Below are positions 18,263 to 26,068 of a stretch of 64,000 nt of DNA, one piece after another. The stretch's first letter is position 1. Each line of letters begins with the position of its first letter. A program made the translations under genes and the position numbers. Source of the DNA: Blautia glucerasea (GTDB lineage Bacteria; Bacillota; Clostridia; Lachnospirales; Lachnospiraceae); the NCBI RefSeq assembly GCF_013304385.1, contig NZ_JAAITU010000015.1, positions 17,399 to 81,398 on the forward strand, read 5' to 3'. The notes under the pieces are model-generated. The model saw nothing but the letters and a program-made list of their open reading frames with translations, searched no databases and was not told the origin of the DNA.

Positions 18263-18292
18263 GTTAGTGCTAAATGAAACGAGGATGATTAA

Positions 18293-18724
18293 GTGGGAAA
18301 AATATTGCTGGTATCATTCGAGGGAGATGAGGAAGAGTTGGTAAATTCTGTTATTTCCGTGTTAGATTCCGGCAGAGAAAAATTCCTTTTTCAGGAAATA
18401 CAACTTCAATCGAAAATAAGGCATAAGGGTATAGCGATTGATTTGAAACGGAGGGAAGTTGTTCGTGATAATAGAAAAATAGAATTAACTTACACCGAGT
18501 TTGAAATCCTGCAGTTATTAGCACAAAATCCAGGAAGGGTATTTAGTAAGGAGCAGATTTATGATGTAGTCTGGAAAGAAGCCTATTCTGGCGATTACAA
18601 TATTGTCATGAGTCATATCAGCCATATTCGTGAGAAGATAGAAGATGATCCGGGCAACCCGGTATATATTCAAACCGTCTGGGGTGTAGGATACAAGTTT
18701 AATGAGAGGGCAGGCAGCGAGTAA
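18293..18724 (+). CDS. Winged-helix DNA-binding protein lacking a receiver domain
   Basis: 143 residues from GTG 18293. The C-terminal 95 residues are an OmpR/PhoB-type winged helix: IELTYTEFEILQLLAQNPG, FSKEQIYDVVW, then HISHIREKIEDDPGNP and the wing TVWGVGYKFN. The first 45 residues are too short for a receiver and carry no phospho-acceptor aspartate motif. It lies 30 bases after the BlaR1-like gene and probably belongs to the same operon. It may be a truncated response regulator or a phosphorylation-independent regulator. Terminator at its 3' end. Confidence 0.8.
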   Translation: MGKILLVSFEGDEEELVNSVISVLDSGREKFLFQEIQLQSKIRHKGIAIDLKRREVVRDNRKIELTYTEFEILQLLAQNPGRVFSKEQIYDVVWKEAYSGDYNIVMSHISHIREKIEDDPGNPVYIQTVWGVGYKFNERAGSE

Positions 18725-18742
18725 ATTCGCTGCCTTTCCTTT
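18713..18742 (+). terminator. Intrinsic terminator overlapping the stop codon
   Basis: GGCAGCGA (18713-18720) pairs with TCGCTGCC (18727-18734), followed by TTTCCTTT. It closes the BlaI-BlaR1-winged-helix operon. Confidence 0.75.
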
Positions 18743-18754
18743 ACAGGGATGGAT

Positions 18755-19798
18755 TCAGATTTCGCTGAGTTTTAAGATAATATTGCTCTGCTGATACAAC
18801 CAGTCTGTGAATTCTGTCGGACTGGTTGCTCCTGCCTTTACAGCTTTCTTACGCTGCAGAGCTTCTTTCTTAAAAAGGTCAAACGCATTTTTCATTTCTT
18901 CCAGGCGTTCAATCGGAAAATTAGCAGTTTTTTGGGATTTATTGATTTTATTACGCCAATTCTGGCATTCATTTTTATAAAGCAGATCATAGTTGTTTTC
19001 TCTGGCTCGTTCATCAAACTCCCTTTTGTTTTGAAGTGCCTGTGCTTTACGGCACTTATCACTGCACAGTTCATAACGCTGGCTTTTTGCCAGAAAATAT
19101 TTTCCACAGACTTTGCACTGACGGAAACAAAGGCCCCAGTCATTCAGTCGATTCAAGTAATAAGTGATAAGCGGATAAAAAGAGCTGTAGGCAGCTACAC
19201 ATTCTGTTCTGCGCCTATTATCCGGAAACCAAAGCTCAAGTCGGGTAATTTCAGCAGGAATATTGCGGAAATAAAGACTGCCAGTATGAAAACGTTCAGG
19301 TTTTCCAGTATCAGAATTAAAATTCATGACATTTTCTGTTTGGAATGCCTGAGTCAAAATTTGCATTTTTTCTATAAAATGATCACAGGCAGTATTACGG
19401 TCACGATATTCCCTTGTAACAAGATATTCATTCCAAATACGGAATGCAGCATATATTCTCACCGGATCGTCGGTGAGATATTTTTTTGCCAGAAAATCAG
19501 CAGAGGTCTGTTCCAGTGCAGGCTGTTTCCAACGGTTAGTGTGCAATGCATCACGTAGAGGAGCGAGTCCATATATATTCCAGTTCTTCTCTTTATCATA
19601 TTCAAAATTTATCAGAAAACGTCCGAGAGGGCGCGTTATATCATGCATGACATCGTTATCTTTATTTCCGTCCAGTCGAAAACGGATTTGCTGTTCTGTT
19701 CCGATTAAAATTCGCTCCTTCATTTTGTCTCTATCCAATGCCAGAACGAAGAGGATGTGGTCGTAGCAAGGTTCTTGCCTTATAAATTGATAAGCCAT
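18755..19798 (-). CDS. DUF6076-like protein with zinc ribbon
   Basis: 347 residues on the minus strand. Central motif CKVCGKYFLAKSQ...ELCSDKCRKAQ is a four-cysteine zinc site followed by a basic helix, and the C-terminus is TEFTDWLYQQSNIILKLSEI. I place it with the DUF6076 proteins common in Clostridia mobile elements, from pattern memory, with moderate certainty; function unknown. A homologue's last 24 codons appear at 63927-64000 at the edge of the window (EFTDWLYQQSN again), also in accessory DNA. It is transcribed against the rest of the element. Confidence 0.7.
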   Translation of the reverse strand: MAYQFIRQEPCYDHILFVLALDRDKMKERILIGTEQQIRFRLDGNKDNDVMHDITRPLGRFLINFEYDKEKNWNIYGLAPLRDALHTNRWKQPALEQTSADFLAKKYLTDDPVRIYAAFRIWNEYLVTREYRDRNTACDHFIEKMQILTQAFQTENVMNFNSDTGKPERFHTGSLYFRNIPAEITRLELWFPDNRRRTECVAAYSSFYPLITYYLNRLNDWGLCFRQCKVCGKYFLAKSQRYELCSDKCRKAQALQNKREFDERARENNYDLLYKNECQNWRNKINKSQKTANFPIERLEEMKNAFDLFKKEALQRKKAVKAGATSPTEFTDWLYQQSNIILKLSEI

Positions 19799-20114
19799 TT
19801 CTATTTGCTCCTGTTTTATATGGTAATTTTAAAAAATATAATATTAGTTACATTTATGGTATCGCGAAAGTATTGAAAAGTCAAGATAAGATTGATAAGA
19901 TACGATTGCATGGTAATTTCGTACTATGCAGTGTACTTTGACAACTTTATGACCGTCTAACCTGAGATAAACCGCCATGATCTTCGATAAAAGAAGTGAG
20001 CGCATCCGAATGGATGACGTGTTGTATGCCTTGACAGCAGTATGACTCAGGAAACAGGAAAGATAAAACGGCAATGAGAAGCTAAAAAAATGAGATCAAA
20101 AATGGAGGAACAAC
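19799..20114. other. Intergenic region between divergent genes, one tiny ORF
   Basis: 316 bases without a recognised gene. A 22-codon frame (ATG 19977 to TGA 20045, FDKRSERIRMDDVLYALTAV) is codon-plausible but has no good ribosome site; it may be a remnant. Presumably contains promoters for the DUF6076-like gene (-) and the HTH gene (+), but no convincing -35/-10 pair is seen. Confidence 0.3.
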
Positions 20115-20339
20115 ATGAGTGAAAATAAGAGATTAAACAATTATGATGAACTGCCTCTTGTACTGGATGTGGCTGATATTCAGCGGATTATGGGGATTTC
20201 CAGAGTAACGGCTTATGAACTGGTTCATACACCCGGTTTTCCGGCATTTCGAAGCGGCAGATTAATTAAGGTTAGTAAAATTGCTTTTTTCGAATGGATG
20301 GCAAAGGGAAATGGAAAGGTGCCGGAAAATAGTCACTAA
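20115..20339 (+). CDS. Excisionase-type helix-turn-helix protein
   Basis: 74 residues from ATG 20115 after ATGGAGGAACAAC. It has the MerR-like/excisionase HTH pattern LVLDVADIQRIMGISRVTAYELV, then PGFPAFRSGRLIKVSKIAFFEWM. In integrative elements such proteins act as recombination directionality factors or regulators. Since the element integrates by a serine recombinase, this is the best in-element candidate for a directionality factor, but it lies 8 kb from the recombinase and next to the mobilisation genes, so regulation of those is equally possible. Confidence 0.8.
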   Translation: MSENKRLNNYDELPLVLDVADIQRIMGISRVTAYELVHTPGFPAFRSGRLIKVSKIAFFEWMAKGNGKVPENSH

Positions 20340-20520
20340 ATCTGGAGCAGAGCGGAGAGCGCAGTCTTTTGTGCAGGTTAAGGGCGGCAGCCATTGCCCA
20401 GTGAGTTGATGCGTGCGTCTACTCGTACTGGGTATTATCTGACGCAAAATCACGCAGGTTTGCAGCTTCGCCGCTTTATTCAATTTAGAAAAAATGCAAA
20501 AAAGGAGGGAAAGAAAATTA

Positions 20521-21759
20521 TTGAAAGCAACAAGACACAACGGACGCTCCGGGAAAAATGGCACTTACAATCCCAGGCATAATGATCGCCGTTTCGATTT
20601 GGAAAACAGTGAACATATTGATGCTGGAAGAGTCAGAAAAAATATTTACTGGGACTGTTACCGTGGCTATACCACAATGCAGAGCAGGGAAGAAGATTCT
20701 CAGGATATCAGTTTTGAGAAGATTGAATGTACTTTTTATCAGGAACATTATGGAATGCATATAGAAGCGCAGAATGAAAGAAATGCAAGAACCCGTCATA
20801 CAGAGCGTAACCGATCTGTGGAAGATTTACTAAAAAACAATAAAACCTGTCCAGAGGAAACTATTTTTCAAATAGGAACAGTAGAAGAATCTGTTTCCTA
20901 TGAAATATTGCTTGCGGTCGTACAGGACTTTACAAAGCAGTTTACAAATCGGTTCGGTTCTCATGTACATATTCTGGACTGGGCACTGCACTTGGATGAG
21001 GGAACACCGCACATCCATGAACGTCATGTATTTGATTGTGAGAATAAGTACGGGGAAATCTGTCCTCAGCAGGAAAAAGCACTGGAAGAATTAGGGATTC
21101 CACTTCCAAAACCGGATAAACCCAAAGGCCGCAATAATAATCGAAAGCAGACTTTTGATGCTATTTGCCGGATAATGCTTTTTGATATAACCCGAAAATA
21201 CGGGTTGCATCTGGAAGAAGAACCGTCTTATGGAGGGCGTGACTATCTTGAAAAACAGGATTATATTCTGTTTAAGCAAAAGGAACAGATGAAAAACCAG
21301 ACGGAAATACTGGATAGACTTACTTTGAAAATTGAGGATGTGGAAGCTCTGATCGATGAAGTTTCAGATATTGCTTACGACAAAGCTGTGGAGGTTGTGA
21401 CGGATGAGGTCAGAGTGGAAACCCATAAAGAAGACATTCGTCTGGTAGAACAGTCAAAGGCGTGGGTGCTTTCCCCTGAGCGCAAGGCTTCCCAAAAAGA
21501 AAGGACTTATGCTGCAAGCCGATTGGATGGAGTAATTACCAAAATTACAAAAGCTATGCAGACAGCAGTTAAAACAATTCAGACCACGCTGATAAAACCA
21601 GAAGTCAAAAAGGCGAATACCGAGCAGATTAAGAAAAAAGCCAGAAGTTCCATTCTGGATAGGCTGACAAAAGCGAAAATTACTGCGGAACAGGAGAACC
21701 GGGAGCGATGGGAACACGAAGGAAGAATTAAATTAGGAAGAAACGATATGGAGTTGTGA
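20521..21759 (+). CDS. MobV-like relaxase / plasmid recombination protein
   Basis: About 412 residues from TTG 20521, preceded by AAAGGAGGGAAAG; an ATG at 20494 upstream is an alternative. The first residues KATRHNGRSGKNGTYNPRHN and the central motif HLDEGTPHIHERHVF (HxDExTPHxH) are those of Pre/Mob-type relaxases, which nick oriT for mobilisation. The second half is a long charged coiled-coil, normal for the family. It precedes primase-like and VapE-like genes, forming the transfer/replication block of the spoIIID element. No coupling protein or conjugation pore genes exist, so the element would need a helper. Confidence 0.82.
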   Translation: MKATRHNGRSGKNGTYNPRHNDRRFDLENSEHIDAGRVRKNIYWDCYRGYTTMQSREEDSQDISFEKIECTFYQEHYGMHIEAQNERNARTRHTERNRSVEDLLKNNKTCPEETIFQIGTVEESVSYEILLAVVQDFTKQFTNRFGSHVHILDWALHLDEGTPHIHERHVFDCENKYGEICPQQEKALEELGIPLPKPDKPKGRNNNRKQTFDAICRIMLFDITRKYGLHLEEEPSYGGRDYLEKQDYILFKQKEQMKNQTEILDRLTLKIEDVEALIDEVSDIAYDKAVEVVTDEVRVETHKEDIRLVEQSKAWVLSPERKASQKERTYAASRLDGVITKITKAMQTAVKTIQTTLIKPEVKKANTEQIKKKARSSILDRLTKAKITAEQENRERWEHEGRIKLGRNDMEL

Positions 21760-21780
21760 TGTAAAGGAAAGAGGAAAAGG

Positions 21781-22485
21781 ATGAATATATTTGAAGCAGT
21801 TAAACAGTCTGTGACTACCCGGCAGGCTGCAGAATACTATGGAATACGGGTAAACAGGAACGGAATGGCGGTCTGCCCGTTTCACCGTGACAAGAATCCG
21901 AGCATGAAAGTGGACAGGCGTTTTCATTGTTTCGGATGTCAGGCAGATGGGGATGTGATTGATTTTACGGCACACTTGTACAATTTAAAACCGAAAGAGG
22001 CGGCAGAGAAACTGGTAAGGGATTTTTCTGTATATTATGAGAACATGGGGCACAGCCCGCCACAGAGAAAACAAATCAAACGACAGCTAACACAGGAACA
22101 GAGGTATCTGCAGGCAGAAAATAGATATTTCCGTGCATTGGTAGATTACCTGCATTTGTTGAAACAGTGGAAAGAAGAGTATTCGCCGAAACAGATGGAA
22201 GATGTCTGGCATCCGTTGTTTATGGAGGCATTGGAAAAAATATCAGAAATAGAGTACCTGCTGGATATATTATTATCAGGCACATTAGAAGAACGAGTTG
22301 CCGTAGTGGTAGCTCATGGGAAGGAGGTGACAGCGATTGAACAGAGAATTTCGGACTTTAACGCCACAGACACGACAGGAATTGTGCGAAGTAATGGATA
22401 TAATGGAAGCGGAGTTGACAGTAGAGGAAATCAGAGAACAACTGGAAATAACACAGAAGGGTGCTGTGAAAAACAATCGGCATAA
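21781..22485 (+). CDS. CHC2 zinc-finger primase-like protein
   Basis: 234 residues. The N-terminal 80 residues form a DnaG-type CHC2 zinc finger: CPFHRDKNPSMKV, then HCFGCQADGDVIDF, with the four ligands Cys-His-Cys-Cys. There is no TOPRIM catalytic domain, so it is a short primase-associated zinc protein, as often seen beside VapE genes in integrative elements. The remainder is helical. Its final 149 bases overlap the start of the VapE-like gene in another frame, so the two are translationally linked. Confidence 0.85.
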   Translation: MNIFEAVKQSVTTRQAAEYYGIRVNRNGMAVCPFHRDKNPSMKVDRRFHCFGCQADGDVIDFTAHLYNLKPKEAAEKLVRDFSVYYENMGHSPPQRKQIKRQLTQEQRYLQAENRYFRALVDYLHLLKQWKEEYSPKQMEDVWHPLFMEALEKISEIEYLLDILLSGTLEERVAVVVAHGKEVTAIEQRISDFNATDTTGIVRSNGYNGSGVDSRGNQRTTGNNTEGCCEKQSA

Positions 22486-23743
22486 CTGTAAGCTAATTTT
22501 AGAACATGATTCTCTGCTAAAAGGTGTATTCCGGTATAATATTTTGACTGAGCAGACAGACCTTGTAAAACCTGTGTGGTGGGAACGGATAAGCCCGGCA
22601 TTCACAGATATGGATTTGAACTATATTATGCTTTATCTGGAAGAAACGTATGGTTTGACGATGGATAAGGTTGTGCAGAAAAGTATTGTCCATCAGGCAG
22701 ATCGGAACAAATATCATCCTGTCCGGAATTATCTGAATAGTCTGCAATGGGATGGACAGGAGCGTATCCGCTATGTGCTGCATCATTTCTTGGGCGCACC
22801 TGTGGATGAGTTGACGTATGAAAGTATGAAAATGTTTTTGCTGGGAGCTATTGCCCGTGCGTTCCGCCCTGGAATTAAGTTTGAATATATGCTCTGTCTG
22901 GTCGGTGGTCAGGGCGTAGGAAAATCTACATTTTTTCGATTCATGGCAGTAAAGGACGACTGGTTCACCGATGACATCGGCAAATTGGATTCGGAAAAAG
23001 TTTATTGTCAGCTTCGTGGTCATTGGATGATTGAAATGTCTGAAATGGTCGCAACGGCACGCTCTAAGAGTATTGAGGAAACAAAGAGCTTTCTGAGCAG
23101 GCAGAAAGAGACTTATCGGGATTCTTATGCAGTATATGCTCTTGATCGTCCGAGGCAATGTGTATTTGGAGGAACATCCAATATAAAGCGATTCCTGCCT
23201 TTTGACCGTACCGGAAATCGAAGATTCGTTCCAGTTCAGACGAACCGGGCAGAGATGGAGGTTCATATCCTCGAAAATGAGAAGGAATCCAGACAGTATA
23301 TTGATCAGGTGTGGGCGGAAGCAATGATGTTGTACCGTAATGGGAATTTTAAATTGGCGTTTTCAAAGGAAACAGAAGCACAGCTTGATAAATTGCGGCA
23401 GGAGTTCATGGCGGATGATACGGAAGCCGGAATGATACAGGCATGGCTGGATGAACATGAGGATAGGAAAGTCTGTTCATTGATGCTGTTTAAGGAGGCA
23501 CTGGACAATCCTTATATAAAGCCGAAGAAGGCGGAGACAGACCGCATCTGTGAAATTATGAATACAAGCATTGTGGGTTGGAAACAGGGTACGATGACAA
23601 GATTCAAGGATTACGGTACACAGCGTTCGTGGGTATGTGTAAACGAAAACTGTAAACGAGATGCAAAAGACTTAAAAAATGAAAATGACTGGTACCCGGT
23701 TACTGAGGAGAAAGCCCGGCAGATGGAGTTACCCTTCCGGTAA
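22337..23743 (+). CDS. VapE-like ATPase (virulence-associated E family)
   Basis: 468 residues. TTG 22337 is the likely start: it lies seven bases after a perfect AAGGAGGTG, although this places it inside the upstream gene. The P-loop is GGQGVGKSTFFR (about residue 193), followed by the family motifs DDIGKLDSEK, EMSEMVATARSK, FLSRQKETYRD and the sensor segment GTSNIKRFLPFDRTGNRR. Together these are typical of VapE/D5-type superfamily 3 helicases. With the CHC2 protein it probably forms a replication initiation pair for the excised element. Confidence 0.9.
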   Translation: MNREFRTLTPQTRQELCEVMDIMEAELTVEEIREQLEITQKGAVKNNRHNCKLILEHDSLLKGVFRYNILTEQTDLVKPVWWERISPAFTDMDLNYIMLYLEETYGLTMDKVVQKSIVHQADRNKYHPVRNYLNSLQWDGQERIRYVLHHFLGAPVDELTYESMKMFLLGAIARAFRPGIKFEYMLCLVGGQGVGKSTFFRFMAVKDDWFTDDIGKLDSEKVYCQLRGHWMIEMSEMVATARSKSIEETKSFLSRQKETYRDSYAVYALDRPRQCVFGGTSNIKRFLPFDRTGNRRFVPVQTNRAEMEVHILENEKESRQYIDQVWAEAMMLYRNGNFKLAFSKETEAQLDKLRQEFMADDTEAGMIQAWLDEHEDRKVCSLMLFKEALDNPYIKPKKAETDRICEIMNTSIVGWKQGTMTRFKDYGTQRSWVCVNENCKRDAKDLKNENDWYPVTEEKARQMELPFR

Positions 23744-24050
23744 AAAGCCAGTCAGGTTTACGGTAGTTGGCGTGTAGTTTACGCTTTTATCTATGGTTAT
23801 TGCTTTGAGTCGTAGAATTTGTAAACAGTAAACAGATATATAAGAGTAATTTGGTATTGAGGAAAGAAAACTGAAAAAACAAAAAGAATTAGATTTTTTG
23901 GAGCTTGTTTACAGCAGTGGTTTACAACAGGGATGCCCCTTTGACCGGCATCTATTTAAGTTGAACAGGAATGACATTTGGTAGGACTATTTGAAAAAAT
24001 ATTTTCATAGTTATGGACAAGGATATACGGGAGGAGGTGGAAATTCCGCT
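23744..24050. repeat. Cluster of GTTTAC/GTAAAC motifs after vapE (possible origin)
   Basis: 307 bases without a gene. Six copies of the hexamer GTTTAC or its complement GTAAAC: 23756-23761, 23777-23782, 23821-23826, 23828-23833, 23907-23912 and 23920-23925, the last two as GTTTACAGCAGTGGTTTACA. Position just after a primase/helicase pair suggests an iteron origin or operator; this is inference. Confidence 0.45.
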
Positions 24051-24227
24051 ATGAAAAAGAGAAAACTTAATTATCGATTCCATAATCCAAACACAGCGGA
24101 AGTAACCGCCGACTATCTGTTAAAGATATTGATTGAAGCAAATGCAAGTAAGGTGGAACAGGCAATACAAGAAGCAGCGGATGAGCTTCCCAATGAACCA
24201 AAACATGATGGAGGGTGTCCTGCGTAG
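24051..24227 (+). CDS. Small hypothetical protein of mobile elements
   Basis: 58 residues from ATG 24051, chosen over an upstream frame start because AGGAGGTGG lies 10 bases ahead. Sequence pattern: basic N-terminus KKRKLNYRFHNPNTAEVT, a helix LLKILIEANASKVEQAI, and an ending rich in Pro and Gly. Similar short proteins occur next to recombinases and Mob genes in Clostridia elements; the function is unknown. Confidence 0.6.
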   Translation: MKKRKLNYRFHNPNTAEVTADYLLKILIEANASKVEQAIQEAADELPNEPKHDGGCPA

Positions 24228-24253
24228 CGCGTGGGATGCCTTTTATTTTTTTG
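24213..24253 (+). terminator. Intrinsic terminator
   Basis: GGGTGTCC (24213-24220) pairs with GGGATGCC (24233-24240) with G-U pairs, inner pairs CG/CG around TAGC, followed by TTTTATTTTTTT. It overlaps the stop codon of the small gene and separates the mobilisation block from the AT-rich cassette. Confidence 0.75.
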
Positions 24254-24300
24254 CTATTGCTTGTGTTCTGTCTGAAAATCAGTTAAAATTAGTTCTAGAA

Positions 24301-24332
24301 AGTCATAGATTAGTCATAGAATTTAGTCATAG
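24301..24332. repeat. Three phased direct repeats AGTCATAGA
   Basis: Copies at 24301-24309, 24312-24320 and 24324-24332, starting 11 and 12 bp apart, i.e. on one face of the helix. They lie 24 bases before the start of the AlbA/HATPase gene, so they probably bind a regulator of the cassette. Confidence 0.6.
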
Positions 24333-24355
24333 AAAATTTTGAAAGGCGGAAGAAT

Positions 24356-26029
24356 ATGATATATACGGATAGCCAATTAAAAGAAAAGATTGTTCGCATG
24401 ATAGAATCTTTTGAAAATGAAGTTGTAGAATTTAAAGAAGCACGCACAAATTATTCGTTTAATGACATTGGTAAATATTTTTCTGCACTTAGCAATGAAG
24501 CAAATCTTCGGGGATTACAGGAGGCGTGGCTGATTTTCGGAATTTCGGATGATAAACGATATGTAGGAACGGAATTTCGGAAACAGGGAAGTCTGCAAAG
24601 TTTGAAAAAGGAAATCGTAAATGGAACCAATGAACGATTGACATTTCTGGAGATATACGAACTGACAATGGAAAAATGTCGAGTGATAGCATTTCAAATT
24701 CCTCCAGCTATTAGGGGGATTCCGACAACATGGCAAGGGGCAGCGTATGCCAGAGAGCATGAATCTATATCACCGCTTCCGATGAATAAAGTAGATCTAC
24801 TTAGAAGTCAAATAGGAATGGATTGGTCAAAAGAAATTGTAGAAGATGCAACGATAGAAGACTTGGATGAAGAAGCGATTAAAAGAGCAAGAGAACTTTT
24901 CTCAAAACGTCAGAGTGATCGAAAAAAAGCACAGGAAGTTTTAAAGAAACTGTCTGATATTGAGGTTTTAAATAAAGCTGGTATTACAATAAAAGGAAAA
25001 ATCACCAGAACGGCATTATTGTTATTAGGAAAAAGTGAGGCTAAATATTTCTTTGATGGCTTTATTCCTAGAATTACCTGGACACTTTATAATGCAGATA
25101 ATTCGGTAAAAGCTTATGAACATTTTGATATACCGATGTTAATGGCAGTGGATAAGGTATATTCCAGGATCAGAAATGTAAAGTATCGTTATATTGCCGG
25201 ACAGCAGACTTTGTTTCCGGATGAAGTAGATCAATATGAACCAGAGCTGATCAAAGAGATTATTAATAACTGTATTGCTCATCAGGACTATCGCTTGCGT
25301 GGAAAAATCAACGTAGAGGAATTTGAGGACAGACTGGTATTTATCAATGAGGGGGCTTTTATACCAGAAACTATTGAACAAGCACTGGAACCGGGATATA
25401 AACCACCGTATTATCGAAATGTGTTTTTGTGTAACGCAATGGTAAATCTGTATATGATTGATACAAATTCAATGGGAATACCAATGATGTATCAGATACA
25501 GCGTGATAAATGCTTCCCATTGCCGACATATGATTTGAACACAATTAATAGAGTTACAGTGACTGTGTACGGAAAGATATTGGATAAGAATTATACTCAG
25601 CTTTTATATTCCAATGAAGATTTAGATATGAGAACTGTATTTTTGTTGGATAAAGTTCAGAAACAGGAAGTAGTTTCTAAAGAAAGCTTTAAGGATTTGA
25701 AGAAAAAAGGTCTTGTGGAAGGACGTTATCCTAATGTTTTTGTATCTTTCAAGGTGGCAGATATTGTCGGACAGAAAGCTGCTTATGTTCGAAATAAAGG
25801 GTTAGATGATGATATTTGCAAGCAGTTAATTATAAAAGCACTTCAGTCAATGGGAGAAGCCAGCAAAAAAGATTTGATGGAAGTTTTAGAGAAGGCTTTG
25901 CCGGAGGTGCTGAGTGAGGAACAGAAATCAAAGAAGGTTTCAAATTTGCTACAAGTATTAAAGAAAGATGGGATAATTGAAGTTAGTGGTGGGAATAGAT
26001 ATTCCAAATGGTTTGTAAAAAACAAATAG
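24356..26029 (+). CDS. AlbA-type / HATPase_c_4 ATP-binding protein (divergent AAA, Schlafen-like)
   Basis: 557 residues from ATG 24356 after AAAGGCGGAAGA. The N-terminal domain has the AlbA_2 pattern VVEFKEAR (about 23-30) and EAWLIFGISDD; the centre carries ELIKEIINNCIAHQDYR and FEDRLVFINEGAFIP, the HATPase_c_4 signature; the C-terminus is a winged-helix region (KDLKKKGLVEGRY, then LLQVLKKDGIIEVSGG). Such proteins are annotated as ATP-binding or transcriptional regulators and occur both in defence islands and as regulators. It is separated by 39 bases from the DGQHR-like gene and may be part of that operon, though the downstream pair is more AT-rich. Confidence 0.82.
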   Translation: MIYTDSQLKEKIVRMIESFENEVVEFKEARTNYSFNDIGKYFSALSNEANLRGLQEAWLIFGISDDKRYVGTEFRKQGSLQSLKKEIVNGTNERLTFLEIYELTMEKCRVIAFQIPPAIRGIPTTWQGAAYAREHESISPLPMNKVDLLRSQIGMDWSKEIVEDATIEDLDEEAIKRARELFSKRQSDRKKAQEVLKKLSDIEVLNKAGITIKGKITRTALLLLGKSEAKYFFDGFIPRITWTLYNADNSVKAYEHFDIPMLMAVDKVYSRIRNVKYRYIAGQQTLFPDEVDQYEPELIKEIINNCIAHQDYRLRGKINVEEFEDRLVFINEGAFIPETIEQALEPGYKPPYYRNVFLCNAMVNLYMIDTNSMGIPMMYQIQRDKCFPLPTYDLNTINRVTVTVYGKILDKNYTQLLYSNEDLDMRTVFLLDKVQKQEVVSKESFKDLKKKGLVEGRYPNVFVSFKVADIVGQKAAYVRNKGLDDDICKQLIIKALQSMGEASKKDLMEVLEKALPEVLSEEQKSKKVSNLLQVLKKDGIIEVSGGNRYSKWFVKNK

Positions 26030-26068
26030 TCAAAAAGATTCATAATGTTAAGGAAGGGAGACACATAG

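Noticed and set aside
23756..23925. CRISPR-like array because of repeated GTTTAC
   Set aside because: Repeats are six bases, irregularly spaced and in both orientations; no cas genes nearby.
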